A stretch of DNA of 64,000 nucleotides from Rhizobium sp. P38BS-XIX (GCF_012641435.1 NZ_JABAIJ010000006.1:248001-312000), one strand, 5' to 3'; positions 26,476 to 36,056 are shown, counted from the first letter of the stretch. Translations and numbers: made by a program. The notes: generated from the letters alone by a model not told the origin.

Positions 26476-27759
26476 TTAAACTCTGGCGCCGACGAAATGC
26501 GCGGCCTGAGCGCCGGCCTCGTACCACATTTCCTTTGCCGCCCTGAAGCTCGGCTCGACGATGTCTGTCACCGGCAGCGGCAGATCGGCCTCGGAAATCT
26601 GCCCGAGAATATGGCCGGCAAGCACCTTGCCGAATACGGTGCCCGGCGCAATGCCGCGACCGTTATAGCCCGAGAAGCCGACGACATTCTGGTCGAGCTT
26701 ATGGAAACGCGGCAGCGCGTTATCGGTCATGCCGATCTTGCCATACCATTCGCATTCGAACGGAATATCGCCGAGCTGCGGAAAGAGCTTCCTGATCGCC
26801 CGACGCGCCCAGCTCTTGTGGATCGCCAGACCGGTATTACGCAGCGCGCCGACGCTGCCGAAGACGAGCCGGCCCGCCTGGTCCATGCGGAAGGATGAGA
26901 GCACTTCCTTGGTATCCCATGCGCCCTCACGCCCCGGCAGCACGGATTTGCGCAAGTTGTCGCCGAGCGGCACCGTCGCGAAATTAAAATAGGGCAGATG
27001 CACCTGCTCGTTCCTGATCGCCTCCCAGGGGCCAGTGCTATAGGCATCCGTGGCCACCACGATCCAGTCGGCACTGACCTTGCCGCCATCGGTCGAAACC
27101 ACCCATTTCGCCCCATGTCTTTCCGTAGACGTCACCCGACTGCCGGTATGTATGGCAACGCCTGCTCTCGCAACGGCATGGGCAAGGCCGCGCGCATAAG
27201 CGAGCGGCTGCAGCGTACCGGCGCGCATGTCGAGCAGCGCGCCCGCGTAAGCCGAGCTGCCGACCCGGCGCTCCGTCTCGCGCGCATCAAGCACCGTGAC
27301 TGGCGCGCCGCGCTTGCTCCACTGGCGGGCGCGCTCCTCGATTTCCTTCAACCCCTCCGGCCCGACCGCGCAATGCAGCGTGCCGTTGCGCTCGAGCTCG
27401 CAGGCAATAGCGTGCTTGTCGATCAGTTCCATGACCAGCTTCGGCCCGTTGCCGAGCAGCTCGAGAAGACGCTCGCCGTGAACGGGACCCAGTTCGCCCG
27501 GCAGATCGTCCGGCATCACCCACATGCCGGCATTGATGAGGCCAACATTGCGCCCGGCACCGCCAAAGCCGATTTCATTGGCCTCCAGCAACACGACATT
27601 CGTGCCGGCTTCCGCCAGATGCAGCGCCGTCGAAAGACCGGTATAGCCACCACCGACCACCACGACATCGGCAGATATCTCGCCGGAAAGCGGCTTCGTT
27701 GCCGGCGGCAAGGGGGCGGTCTTTTCCCAGAGACCATGAGAGCGGGGGTCATTCAGCAT
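26476..27759 (-). CDS. amaA: FAD-dependent amino acid oxidase, AmaA-like
   Basis: A 427-residue DadA/PuuB-type flavoenzyme. The Rossmann motif GGGYTGLSTALHLAEAG starts near residue 36, and GLINAGMWVMPDD plus GYNGRGIAPGTVFGK near the C-terminus are family marks for FAD contact. In P. putida AmaA oxidises L-pipecolate to delta-1-piperideine-6-carboxylate, the substrate of AmaB; synteny with AmaB- and DpkA-like genes supports the same role here. An alternative is gamma-glutamylputrescine oxidase (PuuB), but no other puu gene is present. It shares a promoter region with a RAM-only Lrp relative on the other strand. Confidence 0.75.
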   Translation of the reverse strand: MLNDPRSHGLWEKTAPLPPATKPLSGEISADVVVVGGGYTGLSTALHLAEAGTNVVLLEANEIGFGGAGRNVGLINAGMWVMPDDLPGELGPVHGERLLELLGNGPKLVMELIDKHAIACELERNGTLHCAVGPEGLKEIEERARQWSKRGAPVTVLDARETERRVGSSAYAGALLDMRAGTLQPLAYARGLAHAVARAGVAIHTGSRVTSTERHGAKWVVSTDGGKVSADWIVVATDAYSTGPWEAIRNEQVHLPYFNFATVPLGDNLRKSVLPGREGAWDTKEVLSSFRMDQAGRLVFGSVGALRNTGLAIHKSWARRAIRKLFPQLGDIPFECEWYGKIGMTDNALPRFHKLDQNVVGFSGYNGRGIAPGTVFGKVLAGHILGQISEADLPLPVTDIVEPSFRAAKEMWYEAGAQAAHFVGARV

Positions 27760-27966
27760 GAAATCGGTCCAATCGACAGAAATAATCGCGCCAATCTAGC
27801 GCTGTGCGCGAAGTTGCGGAAGCGGCAAGAGCGACATCCGATGGACATAGCATGATGACGAAAAATCATCCGCTCTGGAGAAAAACTTGCATGGCGATGG
27901 CGCCTTCGACCATTATAGGGAAAAGCTGGCCGCCATCGTGGTCGCAGGCAAAAGCAGGACACACCA

Positions 27967-28203
27967 ATGAAGCCTATTTTCGTTCAGCTCCAATGCTCTC
28001 CCGGCAAGACTTATGAGGTCGCCGACGCAATCTACCAGACGGAGCTGGTTTCGGAGCTATACTCCACCAGTGGTGAGTACGACCTGCTGATGAAAGTCTA
28101 CATTGCCGAAGAGCAGGATATCGGCAAGTTCATCAACGACCATATCGCCAATATTCCGGGCATCATCCGCTCGCTGACGACGCTGACATTTCGCGCTTTC
28201 TAA
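27967..28203 (+). CDS. Stand-alone RAM (Lrp/AsnC ligand-binding) domain protein
   Basis: A 78-residue protein consisting solely of the RAM domain: VQLQCSPGKTYEVADAI, then STSGEYDLLMKVYI and NIPGIIRSLTTLTF, the usual beta-alpha-beta-beta-alpha-beta order of Lrp-type sensors. There is no helix-turn-helix, so it cannot bind DNA alone. Such proteins oligomerise and bind amino acids, and may tune full-length Lrp/AsnC regulators or enzymes. AGGA lies 8-9 bases before ATG 27967. It is divergent from the AmaA-like gene by about 200 bases. Confidence 0.85.
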   Translation: MKPIFVQLQCSPGKTYEVADAIYQTELVSELYSTSGEYDLLMKVYIAEEQDIGKFINDHIANIPGIIRSLTTLTFRAF

Positions 28204-28391
28204 GTATTAACGCAGCCGGGGCATCGCCCCACCCGCATTAACCTTTCTGCCCGAAACATTACGCGTATCCATTCGCGATTAAGCCTTTTTTAACCGACGT
28301 GATGGTCTGTTTTTCGGACTGATCAAAGGGCGGCGCGCTGGAGCGCTTGTTTGCCGGCACATGGCGCGGCATAGGGGTCGAGGGTGGATCG

Positions 28392-29594
28392 ATGACATCG
28401 GCTGTTGCGGATATTCAGGCAAGCAAGCAGGCCGGACCGCTGATCGTGCACGTCGTGCGCCAGTTCCTCCCGAACAAGGGCGGCCTGGAAGACGTCGTCG
28501 CCAACCTCTGCCGACAGCTGATTTCCCGCGGCTATCGCGTGCGCGTCGTCACCTGCAACAGCCTGTTTTCCGATCCTGGTCGCGAACTCCCGGCAAACGA
28601 GACCATCGACGGCATCGAGATCGTGCGCATTCCCTGGTCCGGCTCCACGCGCTATCCCGTGGCGCCGAAAGTCTTCCGCCATCTGGTCGATGCCGATCTC
28701 GTCCATGTCCACGCCGTCGATTTCTTCTTCGACGCACTCGCCTGGGGCAAGCTGATGCACGGGCGCCCCATGGTCGCCACCACCCATGGCGGCTTCTTCC
28801 ACACGCAGAAATATGCCGCCATCAAGAAGATCTGGTTCAACACGGCGACGCGGCTTTCCGCGCTCGGTTATCATTCGCTCATCTGCTGCAGCCAGTCCGA
28901 CGCGCGGCTCTTTTCCAAGATCGCCGACAAACGCGTCCGTCTGATCGAAAACGGCGCCGATGTCAGCAAATTCTCCAATTGCGCCGCCTTGGAAGCTCGC
29001 CGCCGCATCGTGACCATCGGCCGCTTCTCCGTCAACAAGCGGTTGGACCATCTCCTGGATGCGATGAAGGCGCTGGTCGCTCGCCATGACGATTGGCATC
29101 TCGATATCATCGGCGCGGAATCGGATCTCAATCGAGCAACGCTGCTGAAGGAAATCGCCGATCGCAGTCTGGAGCGCAATGTCGCGCTGCACGTCTCGAT
29201 CGACGATTGCTCCATCCGCAACATCATCGCCCGCGCCTCGCTCTTCGCATCCGCCTCGGAGTATGAAGGTTTCGGCCTGGTGGCGATCGAGGCCATGAGC
29301 GCCGGCCTCTTGCCGGTGCTCAATGCCAACGAAGCCTATAAGGCAATGGCGGAAACGCACCCGGCCCTCATGCTCACGGATTTTTCCGATCCTGAGGCCG
29401 CAGCCGATACTCTGACAGCGGCTTTCGCCCGGCTTGAAGGCGATGACCTGACCTTGCGGCGGGAACTGTTGAGCGATGCCCGCGCCTATGCATGGGACGA
29501 GGTCGCCCAGCGCTACATGGATGTCTACACCGAAACGTTGACGCCGAAAGGCAAGTCGCCTCAGCTTTTACGCCACCGAGGCCAGGCCGCATAA
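28392..29594 (+). CDS. Glycosyltransferase family 4
   Basis: A 400-residue GT-B retaining glycosyltransferase. The N-terminal glycine-rich site reads VVRQFLPNKGGLEDVV, followed by VHVHAVDFFFDALAW and VATTHGGFFHT. The C-terminal nucleotide-sugar site has VTIGRFSVNKRLD and the E-x7-E motif in SEYEGFGLVAIEAMSAG. It would act at the cytosolic face of the inner membrane in polysaccharide assembly. ATG 28392 has GGTGGA just upstream. Its 3' end overlaps the convergent GT2 gene by 34 bases, and a flippase gene follows, so it belongs to a compact surface-polysaccharide locus. Confidence 0.87.
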   Translation: MTSAVADIQASKQAGPLIVHVVRQFLPNKGGLEDVVANLCRQLISRGYRVRVVTCNSLFSDPGRELPANETIDGIEIVRIPWSGSTRYPVAPKVFRHLVDADLVHVHAVDFFFDALAWGKLMHGRPMVATTHGGFFHTQKYAAIKKIWFNTATRLSALGYHSLICCSQSDARLFSKIADKRVRLIENGADVSKFSNCAALEARRRIVTIGRFSVNKRLDHLLDAMKALVARHDDWHLDIIGAESDLNRATLLKEIADRSLERNVALHVSIDDCSIRNIIARASLFASASEYEGFGLVAIEAMSAGLLPVLNANEAYKAMAETHPALMLTDFSDPEAAADTLTAAFARLEGDDLTLRRELLSDARAYAWDEVAQRYMDVYTETLTPKGKSPQLLRHRGQAA

Positions 29595-30415
29595 CCTTCC
29601 AGGATGCCCATGAGCCAGGCGCGCTTGTAGCGGGCAGCATCGAAGTTGAAACGCGCAAGCGCCGCCAGCCAACCGGCAACAGGGCGAAACAGCCGATAGC
29701 CGACATAATAAAACGGAAAGGCCTGCTTGCGCATCAGCGCACCGAACCCCCGTCCATATTTGCGCGCGCGCTCCACCTGGCGCGGGCCATATTCGCTGGT
29801 GACCTGATCGTGGTGGACGATCAGCTCCGGAAAGAACATCGCGCCTTTGCCAGCCGAGAGTGCGCGCAACAGAAAATCCGCTTCTTCGCCGCTCTGGAAC
29901 GGTGAATCCGAACCGACACCCAGATTCTCGTCAAAGCCGCCAATGCCGGCAAGCGCCACCCGCCGGACAAAGATGCCGTTGGAGTTGCCGCACTTGAGGT
30001 AATTCCAGCGCGTCAGCGCCAGCCGCGTTTCCCCCGTCGGGCTGACGGAGGCCACACCCTCTGCATCCAGTGTGCGGCCGGTGACGATCGCCAGCTCCGA
30101 ATGTGCCGAAAATAGCCCTGCAGCGGTCGAGAGCGTATCGGGCTCGTACCAGCAATCGTCATCGGGAAAGCAGACATAATCGCCTGTCGCCACGGCCATG
30201 CCATTGTTACGCGCCCGGGAAAGCCCTTTTGGCGAGCGGATATGGCGAATGGTGAAATCCAGTGAAAATCGATCGATAAGTTCGCGCAGCCGATCGTCGA
30301 GGTTCTGGTCGACGACAATGACCTCGAAATCTGCATGGCGTTGGCCCGCCAAAGAACGGAAAAGCCGCTCCAACTGGTCGAAACGATCGACCGTGCAGAC
30401 GATGAGGCTGAACAA
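29561..30415 (-). CDS. Glycosyltransferase family 2
   Basis: A 284-residue GT-A inverting glycosyltransferase. It opens FSLIVCTVDRFDQLERLF, has VIVVDQNLDDRL, the SRARNNGMAVATGDYVCFPD stretch ending in the metal-binding DDD of FPDDDCW, and the acceptor-site GEEADFLLRAL (an ED-like motif). A C-terminal hydrophobic region (about 230-260) may anchor it to the membrane. It is divergent from the flippase gene and convergent with the GT4 gene, with a short 3' overlap. Sugar specificity is unknown. Confidence 0.87.
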   Translation of the reverse strand: MFSLIVCTVDRFDQLERLFRSLAGQRHADFEVIVVDQNLDDRLRELIDRFSLDFTIRHIRSPKGLSRARNNGMAVATGDYVCFPDDDCWYEPDTLSTAAGLFSAHSELAIVTGRTLDAEGVASVSPTGETRLALTRWNYLKCGNSNGIFVRRVALAGIGGFDENLGVGSDSPFQSGEEADFLLRALSAGKGAMFFPELIVHHDQVTSEYGPRQVERARKYGRGFGALMRKQAFPFYYVGYRLFRPVAGWLAALARFNFDAARYKRAWLMGILEGYAAWPRWRKS

Positions 30416-30600
30416 TGAAACCCTCCGCGCAAGCCCCAGGCGGCCAATATCGGGCAGAAAGTACGTTGGCCGAAGTAAAAAACGAACTTAGCGCAGCATT
30501 AAACCCTAAATATTAAGGCATATGAAATAGAGCTGACGCTATCTCCACGAAGAGCCGACATGCGCATCTAGGTTCGGCGAATTGAGGAACGGTCATCTTC

Positions 30601-32115
30601 ATGACGAAGAGCATCATGGCAAACTCGGTATTGAACGCGGTAGCGGGTTTGACCCTGCTCGCGACCGGTTTTGCATGTTCGATCATTGCCGCTCGCCTGC
30701 TTGGCCCGGAAGCCAACGGCATCATCGCCTTTTCGCTCTGGCTGACGACGACAGGCGCGCTCATTGCCGAACTCGGCGCCGGCGTCACCCTGCTGCGCAT
30801 CCTGCCGCAACTGAAGGGAAACGGCTATTCGGCGGAGGAACGGCGGGGCTTTGCCGCCTATCTCCTGCAGCCGACGATCCTTGCAACCGTGATCCTGGTC
30901 CTCGGCTATGCCGCCTATTACTGGGATGAGGAGCGTTTGCACTGGGCCGGCGACGCGTCGGCCGTCATCGCCATTACCGGCGTCTTCTTCGTTCTGCAAT
31001 CGCTCGGCGCTTACAGCAAGAACTACCTGATCGGGGAGCAACAGCTCGGCACGTTCCTGCGCATCACGCTGACGAGTTCCGTGCTCCAGCTCATCGGCGT
31101 CCTGATCGGCGCAATCTTCTTCGGCGTCAGCGGCGCGCTTGTCGGCTATACGATCGGGCAGCTGCCCATGTTCGTCGCAACGCTCAGGATCGCGATCGCG
31201 CGCAAGAACAATTGCGGGGTCGGCCTTTCCGCCCTCATCAGCTCATCGCTCATTCTGTCGATCGAACTCATCAACAGCTCGATCTTCCTCAATCGTATCG
31301 AGCTGCTGTTCCTGCAGCGCTACTGGGGCATCGAAGCCGTCGGCTTTTACGCCGTCGGATTGTCGCTCGCCAATCTGGCGCTGCAATTGCCGGTGCAGCT
31401 GAGCGGCAGCCTCTTGCCCTATTACTCCGAACAGATGCATGCCCGCGCATCCGACAAACTGCCGGTCGATGTCTTTGCGGGAGTGGCCCGCAGCATCGCC
31501 TATATCACCCTGCCGATGAGCTTCGGCCTTGCGGCCATCGCGCCGGAACTCGTGGTCACGGTCTTCGGCGCACCCTTCGCCCCGAGCGGTGGCATGGTGG
31601 CGCTGCTGTCGCTGACAGCCGCACCTTATGTCTTCATGCAGATCTGCACGCAGTATCTCTATTCGCTCGATCGCGTACGCGAGCGCACCATCATCGGCGG
31701 CATTGCCAGTGTCGTCATGGTCGTCGGCTGCTTTGCTGCAGTACCCTTTTATGGGGGCGAGGGCGCCGCCCTGATCCGATTCCTAGCCTTCACCGTCATG
31801 TGTCTTTTGATGGTGCGTCGCATGGAGTTCGAAGGCTCCACGCGGGATATGCTCGTCAACCTGGCGAAGGTGACGATTGCCGCCCTTCTCTGCGCCGCTG
31901 CCGCCTATGGTGTCCTGCAGGCGCTGCCCGGTATCGCCGGTCTTGTCGGCGCCGTCATTGCCGGCGCGCTCGCCTATGGCATCGCGCTCAGACTGCTGAA
32001 AGCCATACCGACCGAGGACATCGACGTCCTTCAGAAAATTGCCGCACGATTGCCAGCCCGTGCTCACCCAATTGCCGTTCAAGCCTTGGCGTTATTGGCG
32101 CCGCGTCGCATGTGA
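30601..32115 (+). CDS. Polysaccharide flippase (Wzx/MATE-like)
   Basis: A 504-residue MOP-superfamily membrane protein with about 14 helices. Characteristic parts are NSVLNAVAGLTLLATGFAC, AARLLGPEANGIIAF, QRYWGIEAVGFYAVGLSLAN and VFGAPFAPSGGMVALLSL. It would flip an undecaprenyl-linked oligosaccharide across the inner membrane. No polymerase (Wzy) or chain-length regulator is visible beside it, so either the product is a short glycan or polymerisation genes lie elsewhere. The ribosome site of the following hydrolase gene begins just after its stop. Confidence 0.86.
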   Translation: MTKSIMANSVLNAVAGLTLLATGFACSIIAARLLGPEANGIIAFSLWLTTTGALIAELGAGVTLLRILPQLKGNGYSAEERRGFAAYLLQPTILATVILVLGYAAYYWDEERLHWAGDASAVIAITGVFFVLQSLGAYSKNYLIGEQQLGTFLRITLTSSVLQLIGVLIGAIFFGVSGALVGYTIGQLPMFVATLRIAIARKNNCGVGLSALISSSLILSIELINSSIFLNRIELLFLQRYWGIEAVGFYAVGLSLANLALQLPVQLSGSLLPYYSEQMHARASDKLPVDVFAGVARSIAYITLPMSFGLAAIAPELVVTVFGAPFAPSGGMVALLSLTAAPYVFMQICTQYLYSLDRVRERTIIGGIASVVMVVGCFAAVPFYGGEGAALIRFLAFTVMCLLMVRRMEFEGSTRDMLVNLAKVTIAALLCAAAAYGVLQALPGIAGLVGAVIAGALAYGIALRLLKAIPTEDIDVLQKIAARLPARAHPIAVQALALLAPRRM

Positions 32116-32125
32116 GGAGACTGTC

Positions 32126-33919
32126 ATGGCTGGTTGGGGAGCCGCCGAAAATCCGAGTGAAACGAAAGATGTGAGATCGGCCGCTACGCCGGTGACCTTT
32201 GCAGGCACCGTTGGCCTGTTCATGTCCGCTGCAACGCCCCCGGCCGGCACCGCAGTTTTGTTCCTCAGCCCCTGGGGTTTTGAAGAAATGTGCGTCCGCA
32301 AGTTCTGGCGCATCCTTGCCGAGGACCTCGCCGATATCGGCATACCGAGCCTGCGCTTCGATTATGCCGGCACCGGCGACGCCCTCGACGTTGTCGATGA
32401 GGGCGAAGGCCTCTCGCTCTGGGAACAGACGGCACTTGCGGCCGCTGCCGAACTGAAATCGCTGTCCGGCTGCGAACGGTTGATCCTCGTCAGCCAGGGC
32501 CTTGGTGGTACGATCGCAGCCCGGTTGTCGGAACGCCTTGCCGATATCGACGGCATCGCCTTTCTTGCGCCCGTCATTTCCGGCCGCGCCTATCTGCGTG
32601 AACTTACCGTCTGGTCGAAGATGATCGACGAGGGCATGGGGCTCGAGGAGGCGCAACGGCAAACGGACGGTGTGACTGTCGCCAGCCTGCGCATGCCTGA
32701 CACGGTTGCCGACGCGGTCAAGAAACTCAATCTGATGAACCTCGCCAGCCTCGGAACACCGAACTGCCTCGTGCTGACGCGGCCCGGTCGCCCCGGCGAT
32801 GCGGATTTTGCCCGCCACCTCGAAACACTTGTCCCGCATGTCGAGCAATCGACATATGAAGGCTACGACGATCTGGTCTCCAACCCCACGATTGCCGTGA
32901 TGCCGGCGGTTTCAGGCAGCAGGGTCGTGGAGTGGGCGCGATCCCTGGCATCCGGCCAAACGCGGCCGATAGCATCAAGCCCCGCCAAAATGGCGAACGC
33001 TGCGCCTCTCATCGGGGACGGCTTTCGCGAGACGCCGCTCCGCTTCGGCAAGGGCGGCCGCATCTTCGGCATTCTTTGCGAGCCGGAAGGCGAAAGGAGG
33101 GGTGCAACCGCCCTGCTCTTGACCACGGCCTATGACAGACACGCCGGCTGGGGCCGAATGTCGGTCTCGATGGCGCGCTCACTCGCTCATGACGGCATTG
33201 CCTCTTTGCGCTTTGACAACGCCAATGTCGGCGACAGCCCGCCGCTGCCCGGCGCCCCGGGACAGGTGCTCTATTCGCGTGAGCAACAGCAGGACGTGAC
33301 CGAAGCGCTCGATCTTCTGGAAGCCCGCAAGCTGTTGCCCGCCTTTGCGGTGGGACGCTGCAGCGGTGGCTATCTGGCCTTCCATGCCGCCCTGCGCGAT
33401 GCTCGCTGCGAGGGCCTGGTGACCGTCAACCCCTACAGCTTCACCTGGGATGAAAGCCGCTCGGTCGATGAAGCCTTGCGTTATGCGCCGCGTTCCCTCG
33501 AAACCTATGGGCGGAAATTTTTGCAGATGGAAACGCTGAGGCGTCTGTTTGGCGGCCAGATCGATGCCAAAAGCGCGCTGCGCAACCTGGCAACCGTGCT
33601 CGGCCGGCGAGCGTTGCGATCAAGCCGCCAGTTGCTCAGCGCCTTCCCTTTCCTTGCCGCCACGCAGGGACCTGTCATCAATGGCTTCCGGACGCTCACC
33701 AGACGCAAGGTCGATATATCGCTGCTTTACAGCGCCCACGACATCGGTCTCGATCATCTCCATGAGCAGTTTGGACAGGATGGCGACGGCCTGAAGCACT
33801 TCCCCGGCATACGCCTGACCATCATCCCTGAAGCGGACCACAATCTGACGCCGCCCTACGCGCGGAAGGTCTATCTGCACGAGGTGCGGGAAATGGGATT
33901 GAGGCTTGGAAAGGCATGA
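32126..33919 (+). CDS. Double alpha/beta hydrolase, exosortase-hydrolase-like
   Basis: A 597-residue protein made of two alpha/beta-hydrolase halves (about 20-290 and 300-595). Both carry the same lead-in, DIGIPSLRFDYAGTGD in the first and HDGIASLRFDNANVGDS in the second. At the nucleophile elbow the first half reads LVSQGLGG, with Gly125 where Ser is expected, so it is probably inactive. The second reads AVGRCSGG, with Cys412 as candidate nucleophile. A late His is in PEADHNLTPPYA. Related hydrolases accompany exosortase/polysaccharide loci. Ribosome site GAGGAG before ATG 32126; it starts 10 bases after the flippase stop, so the two are co-transcribed. Confidence 0.8.
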   Translation: MAGWGAAENPSETKDVRSAATPVTFAGTVGLFMSAATPPAGTAVLFLSPWGFEEMCVRKFWRILAEDLADIGIPSLRFDYAGTGDALDVVDEGEGLSLWEQTALAAAAELKSLSGCERLILVSQGLGGTIAARLSERLADIDGIAFLAPVISGRAYLRELTVWSKMIDEGMGLEEAQRQTDGVTVASLRMPDTVADAVKKLNLMNLASLGTPNCLVLTRPGRPGDADFARHLETLVPHVEQSTYEGYDDLVSNPTIAVMPAVSGSRVVEWARSLASGQTRPIASSPAKMANAAPLIGDGFRETPLRFGKGGRIFGILCEPEGERRGATALLLTTAYDRHAGWGRMSVSMARSLAHDGIASLRFDNANVGDSPPLPGAPGQVLYSREQQQDVTEALDLLEARKLLPAFAVGRCSGGYLAFHAALRDARCEGLVTVNPYSFTWDESRSVDEALRYAPRSLETYGRKFLQMETLRRLFGGQIDAKSALRNLATVLGRRALRSSRQLLSAFPFLAATQGPVINGFRTLTRRKVDISLLYSAHDIGLDHLHEQFGQDGDGLKHFPGIRLTIIPEADHNLTPPYARKVYLHEVREMGLRLGKA

Positions 33920-33982
33920 ATTCCGGCTGCAACAATGACGTGAAATACTCGCCATATCCGGCACTTGCTGTATAGTCGATCC

Positions 33983-34651
33983 ATGAGGCTCCTGATCGTC
34001 GAAGACAACCGCGAACTGGCGTCCTGGCTCGGCAAGGCGCTGCGTCAGGCGCAATATGTCGTCGACATCGCCTATGACGGCGAAGACGCCGAGCACATGC
34101 TGAAAGTCGCGGCCTATGCGGTGGTCATCCTCGATCTGTCTCTGCCGAAAATGGACGGTCTGACGCTGCTGAAGCGCCTGCGCCAGGCAGGCAACAAGGT
34201 TCCTGTCATCATCCTCACGGCCAACGCCAGCCTTGACGGCCGGGTCGCCGGCCTCGATAGCGGTGCCGACGACTATCTCGCCAAGCCTTTCGAGAACGCC
34301 GAGCTGGAAGCCCGCATCCGCGCGGCAGTCCGCCGTGGCCACGACCATGCCGCTCCCGAGATCGCCGTCGGCGACCTGGTCTTCGACGGCGGCACACGGC
34401 AATTCTATCTGGCGGGAGAATCCTTGGCGCTGACGCCGCGCGAGCATGCGGTGCTCGAGCATCTCGTCATGAAGGCTGGGACGACGGTGACCAAGACCAC
34501 GCTCTCGGAAAGCGTCTTCGGCTTTGACGACCTCGCCGACACCAGCGCCATCGAGATCTATGTGCATCGCGTGCGCAAGAAGCTCGAAGGCAGCACCGTG
34601 CAGATCGCGACGCTGCGTGGCCTGGGTTATCTCCTTCGCCATGCACAATGA
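33983..34651 (+). CDS. Response regulator, OmpR family (TctD-like)
   Basis: A 222-residue OmpR-type regulator: receiver with ED (7-8), phospho-acceptor Asp51 in VVILDLSLPKMDG, conserved Thr in IILTANAS and Lys in YLAKPFE. The winged helix ends with EIYVHRVRKKLE and LRGLGYLLRHA. TctD-like regulators pair with kinases of the next gene's type and often control carboxylate uptake. ATG 33983 begins MRLLIVED; the few upstream codons to 33965 are unlikely to be used. Its 3' end overlaps the kinase gene by 11 bases. Confidence 0.87.
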   Translation: MRLLIVEDNRELASWLGKALRQAQYVVDIAYDGEDAEHMLKVAAYAVVILDLSLPKMDGLTLLKRLRQAGNKVPVIILTANASLDGRVAGLDSGADDYLAKPFENAELEARIRAAVRRGHDHAAPEIAVGDLVFDGGTRQFYLAGESLALTPREHAVLEHLVMKAGTTVTKTTLSESVFGFDDLADTSAIEIYVHRVRKKLEGSTVQIATLRGLGYLLRHAQ

Positions 34652-36056
34652 CGAGACCTTCCCAACAAGAGGCATTCTGAGCCGCGCCTTGGGCGGGGTG
34701 GCAAGCAGCCTTCGGGCACAACTGTTTGCCTGGGTGGTGCTGACGCTGATCGGCGCCATCTGTATCAACCTCTATCTCAGCTATCGCTCGGCCGACGCCA
34801 CAGCCGATCTTGTCACCGACCGCACGCTGCTCGCCTCGGCCCGCGTCATCGCCGAGGCCACCCATGTCGACGGCAGCGGCACCGTGCAGATCGATATCCC
34901 TCCGGCGGCATTGGAAATGTTCGACACCGGCTATGGCGACCGCGTCTTCTATCAGGTGGTCACGGCGTGGGGGAACCTCATCGCCGGTTTTCCCGATCTG
35001 CCACGGCCGAAACGGGATTTGAACGGCGAGGACATGACGTTTCGCACCGACGGGGTGCGCGTGCTCATGCTCAGCCATCCCGTGGTCGGTCTCGATCAGG
35101 ACAGCACGATTTCCGTCACCGTCGCCGTCACCCATAACAGCCAGTATGCGATGCGCCGCAGGCTCTGGCTGTCGGACTTCACCAAGCAGCTCGCACTCGT
35201 GTTGCTCGCCGGCCTCGTGACCATCATCGGCCTGCAGCGCGGCCTCGCCCCGGTGCTGCGGTTGCGCGACGCCGTGCGTGAGCGTGGCCGCGAGCGTCTG
35301 GATCCATTACAGCCGGATATGGTGCAGAACGAGCTTCGGCCGCTCGTCCATGCCCTCAACGACCATATGGAGCGGGTGCAGAACCAGATGGCGGCACAGC
35401 GGCGCTTCGTCTCGAACGCCGCACATCAGCTGCGCACGCCGCTCGCCCTGATTTCGACGCAGGCAAGCGTTGCCGCCCGCGAAACCGACAGCAGCCGGCG
35501 CGACGAGGCGCTGACGGCGTTGCGCTCCAGCACGCGGCAGGTGACACGCCTTGCAAGCCAGCTTCTCACCCTCTCCCGCGCCGAGCCCGGCAGTCGCCGA
35601 CCGCGAAACGATACGATCGAACTCACGGAAACCGCACGTCGGGTCCTGGAAACGCTGGCCGAAGAGGCCCTGCGCCGCAATATCGATCTTGGGTTGGAGG
35701 CGGACGAAACGCCGGTTCGTATCGAAGGTGACGGCACCATGCTGCGCGAAATGCTGGTCAACCTTGTCGACAACGCCCTGCGTTATACGCCGCCGGGCGG
35801 GCGGGTCACCGTAGGCATCGGACGGGAAGACGATACGGCCCTTCTATGGGTCGAGGACAATGGTCCCGGCATTCCTGAAGCCGAGCGCGCCCAGGTGTTC
35901 GAGCGCTTCTATCGCATCATGGGCACCGAGCCGGAGGGCAGCGGCCTGGGACTTGCCATCGTCCGCGAGGTCGTCGACGGCGCCGGTGGTTCGGTGACGC
36001 TCGGCGAGCCGGCAGGCGGTGGGCTGCTGGTGAGTGTACGCTTGCCGGCGGTTTGA
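34641..36056 (+). CDS. Sensor histidine kinase, TctE-like
   Basis: A 471-residue two-helix kinase: helix 1 about 28-48, periplasmic 2CSK_N-like sensor domain about 49-178, helix 2 about 182-199. The H-box is NAAHQLRTPLAL with His262, the N box is LVNLVDNALRYTP, and the G boxes are EDNGPGIP and GSGLGLAI. Start ATG 34641 overlaps the regulator gene. The target is uncertain: candidates are the polysaccharide genes upstream or the ABC importer downstream (opposite strand, ending 150 bases away). Confidence 0.87.
   Translation: MHNDETFPTRGILSRALGGVASSLRAQLFAWVVLTLIGAICINLYLSYRSADATADLVTDRTLLASARVIAEATHVDGSGTVQIDIPPAALEMFDTGYGDRVFYQVVTAWGNLIAGFPDLPRPKRDLNGEDMTFRTDGVRVLMLSHPVVGLDQDSTISVTVAVTHNSQYAMRRRLWLSDFTKQLALVLLAGLVTIIGLQRGLAPVLRLRDAVRERGRERLDPLQPDMVQNELRPLVHALNDHMERVQNQMAAQRRFVSNAAHQLRTPLALISTQASVAARETDSSRRDEALTALRSSTRQVTRLASQLLTLSRAEPGSRRPRNDTIELTETARRVLETLAEEALRRNIDLGLEADETPVRIEGDGTMLREMLVNLVDNALRYTPPGGRVTVGIGREDDTALLWVEDNGPGIPEAERAQVFERFYRIMGTEPEGSGLGLAIVREVVDGAGGSVTLGEPAGGGLLVSVRLPAV

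Noticed and set aside
28204..28391. Short GC hairpin (GGGGCATCGCCCC) after the RAM gene as a terminator
   Set aside because: The stem is only about 5 bp and lacks a T-run directly after it.
33620..34768. 382-codon minus-strand frame across the hydrolase/response-regulator boundary
   Set aside because: Antisense to two real genes with intact catalytic or phosphorylation motifs.
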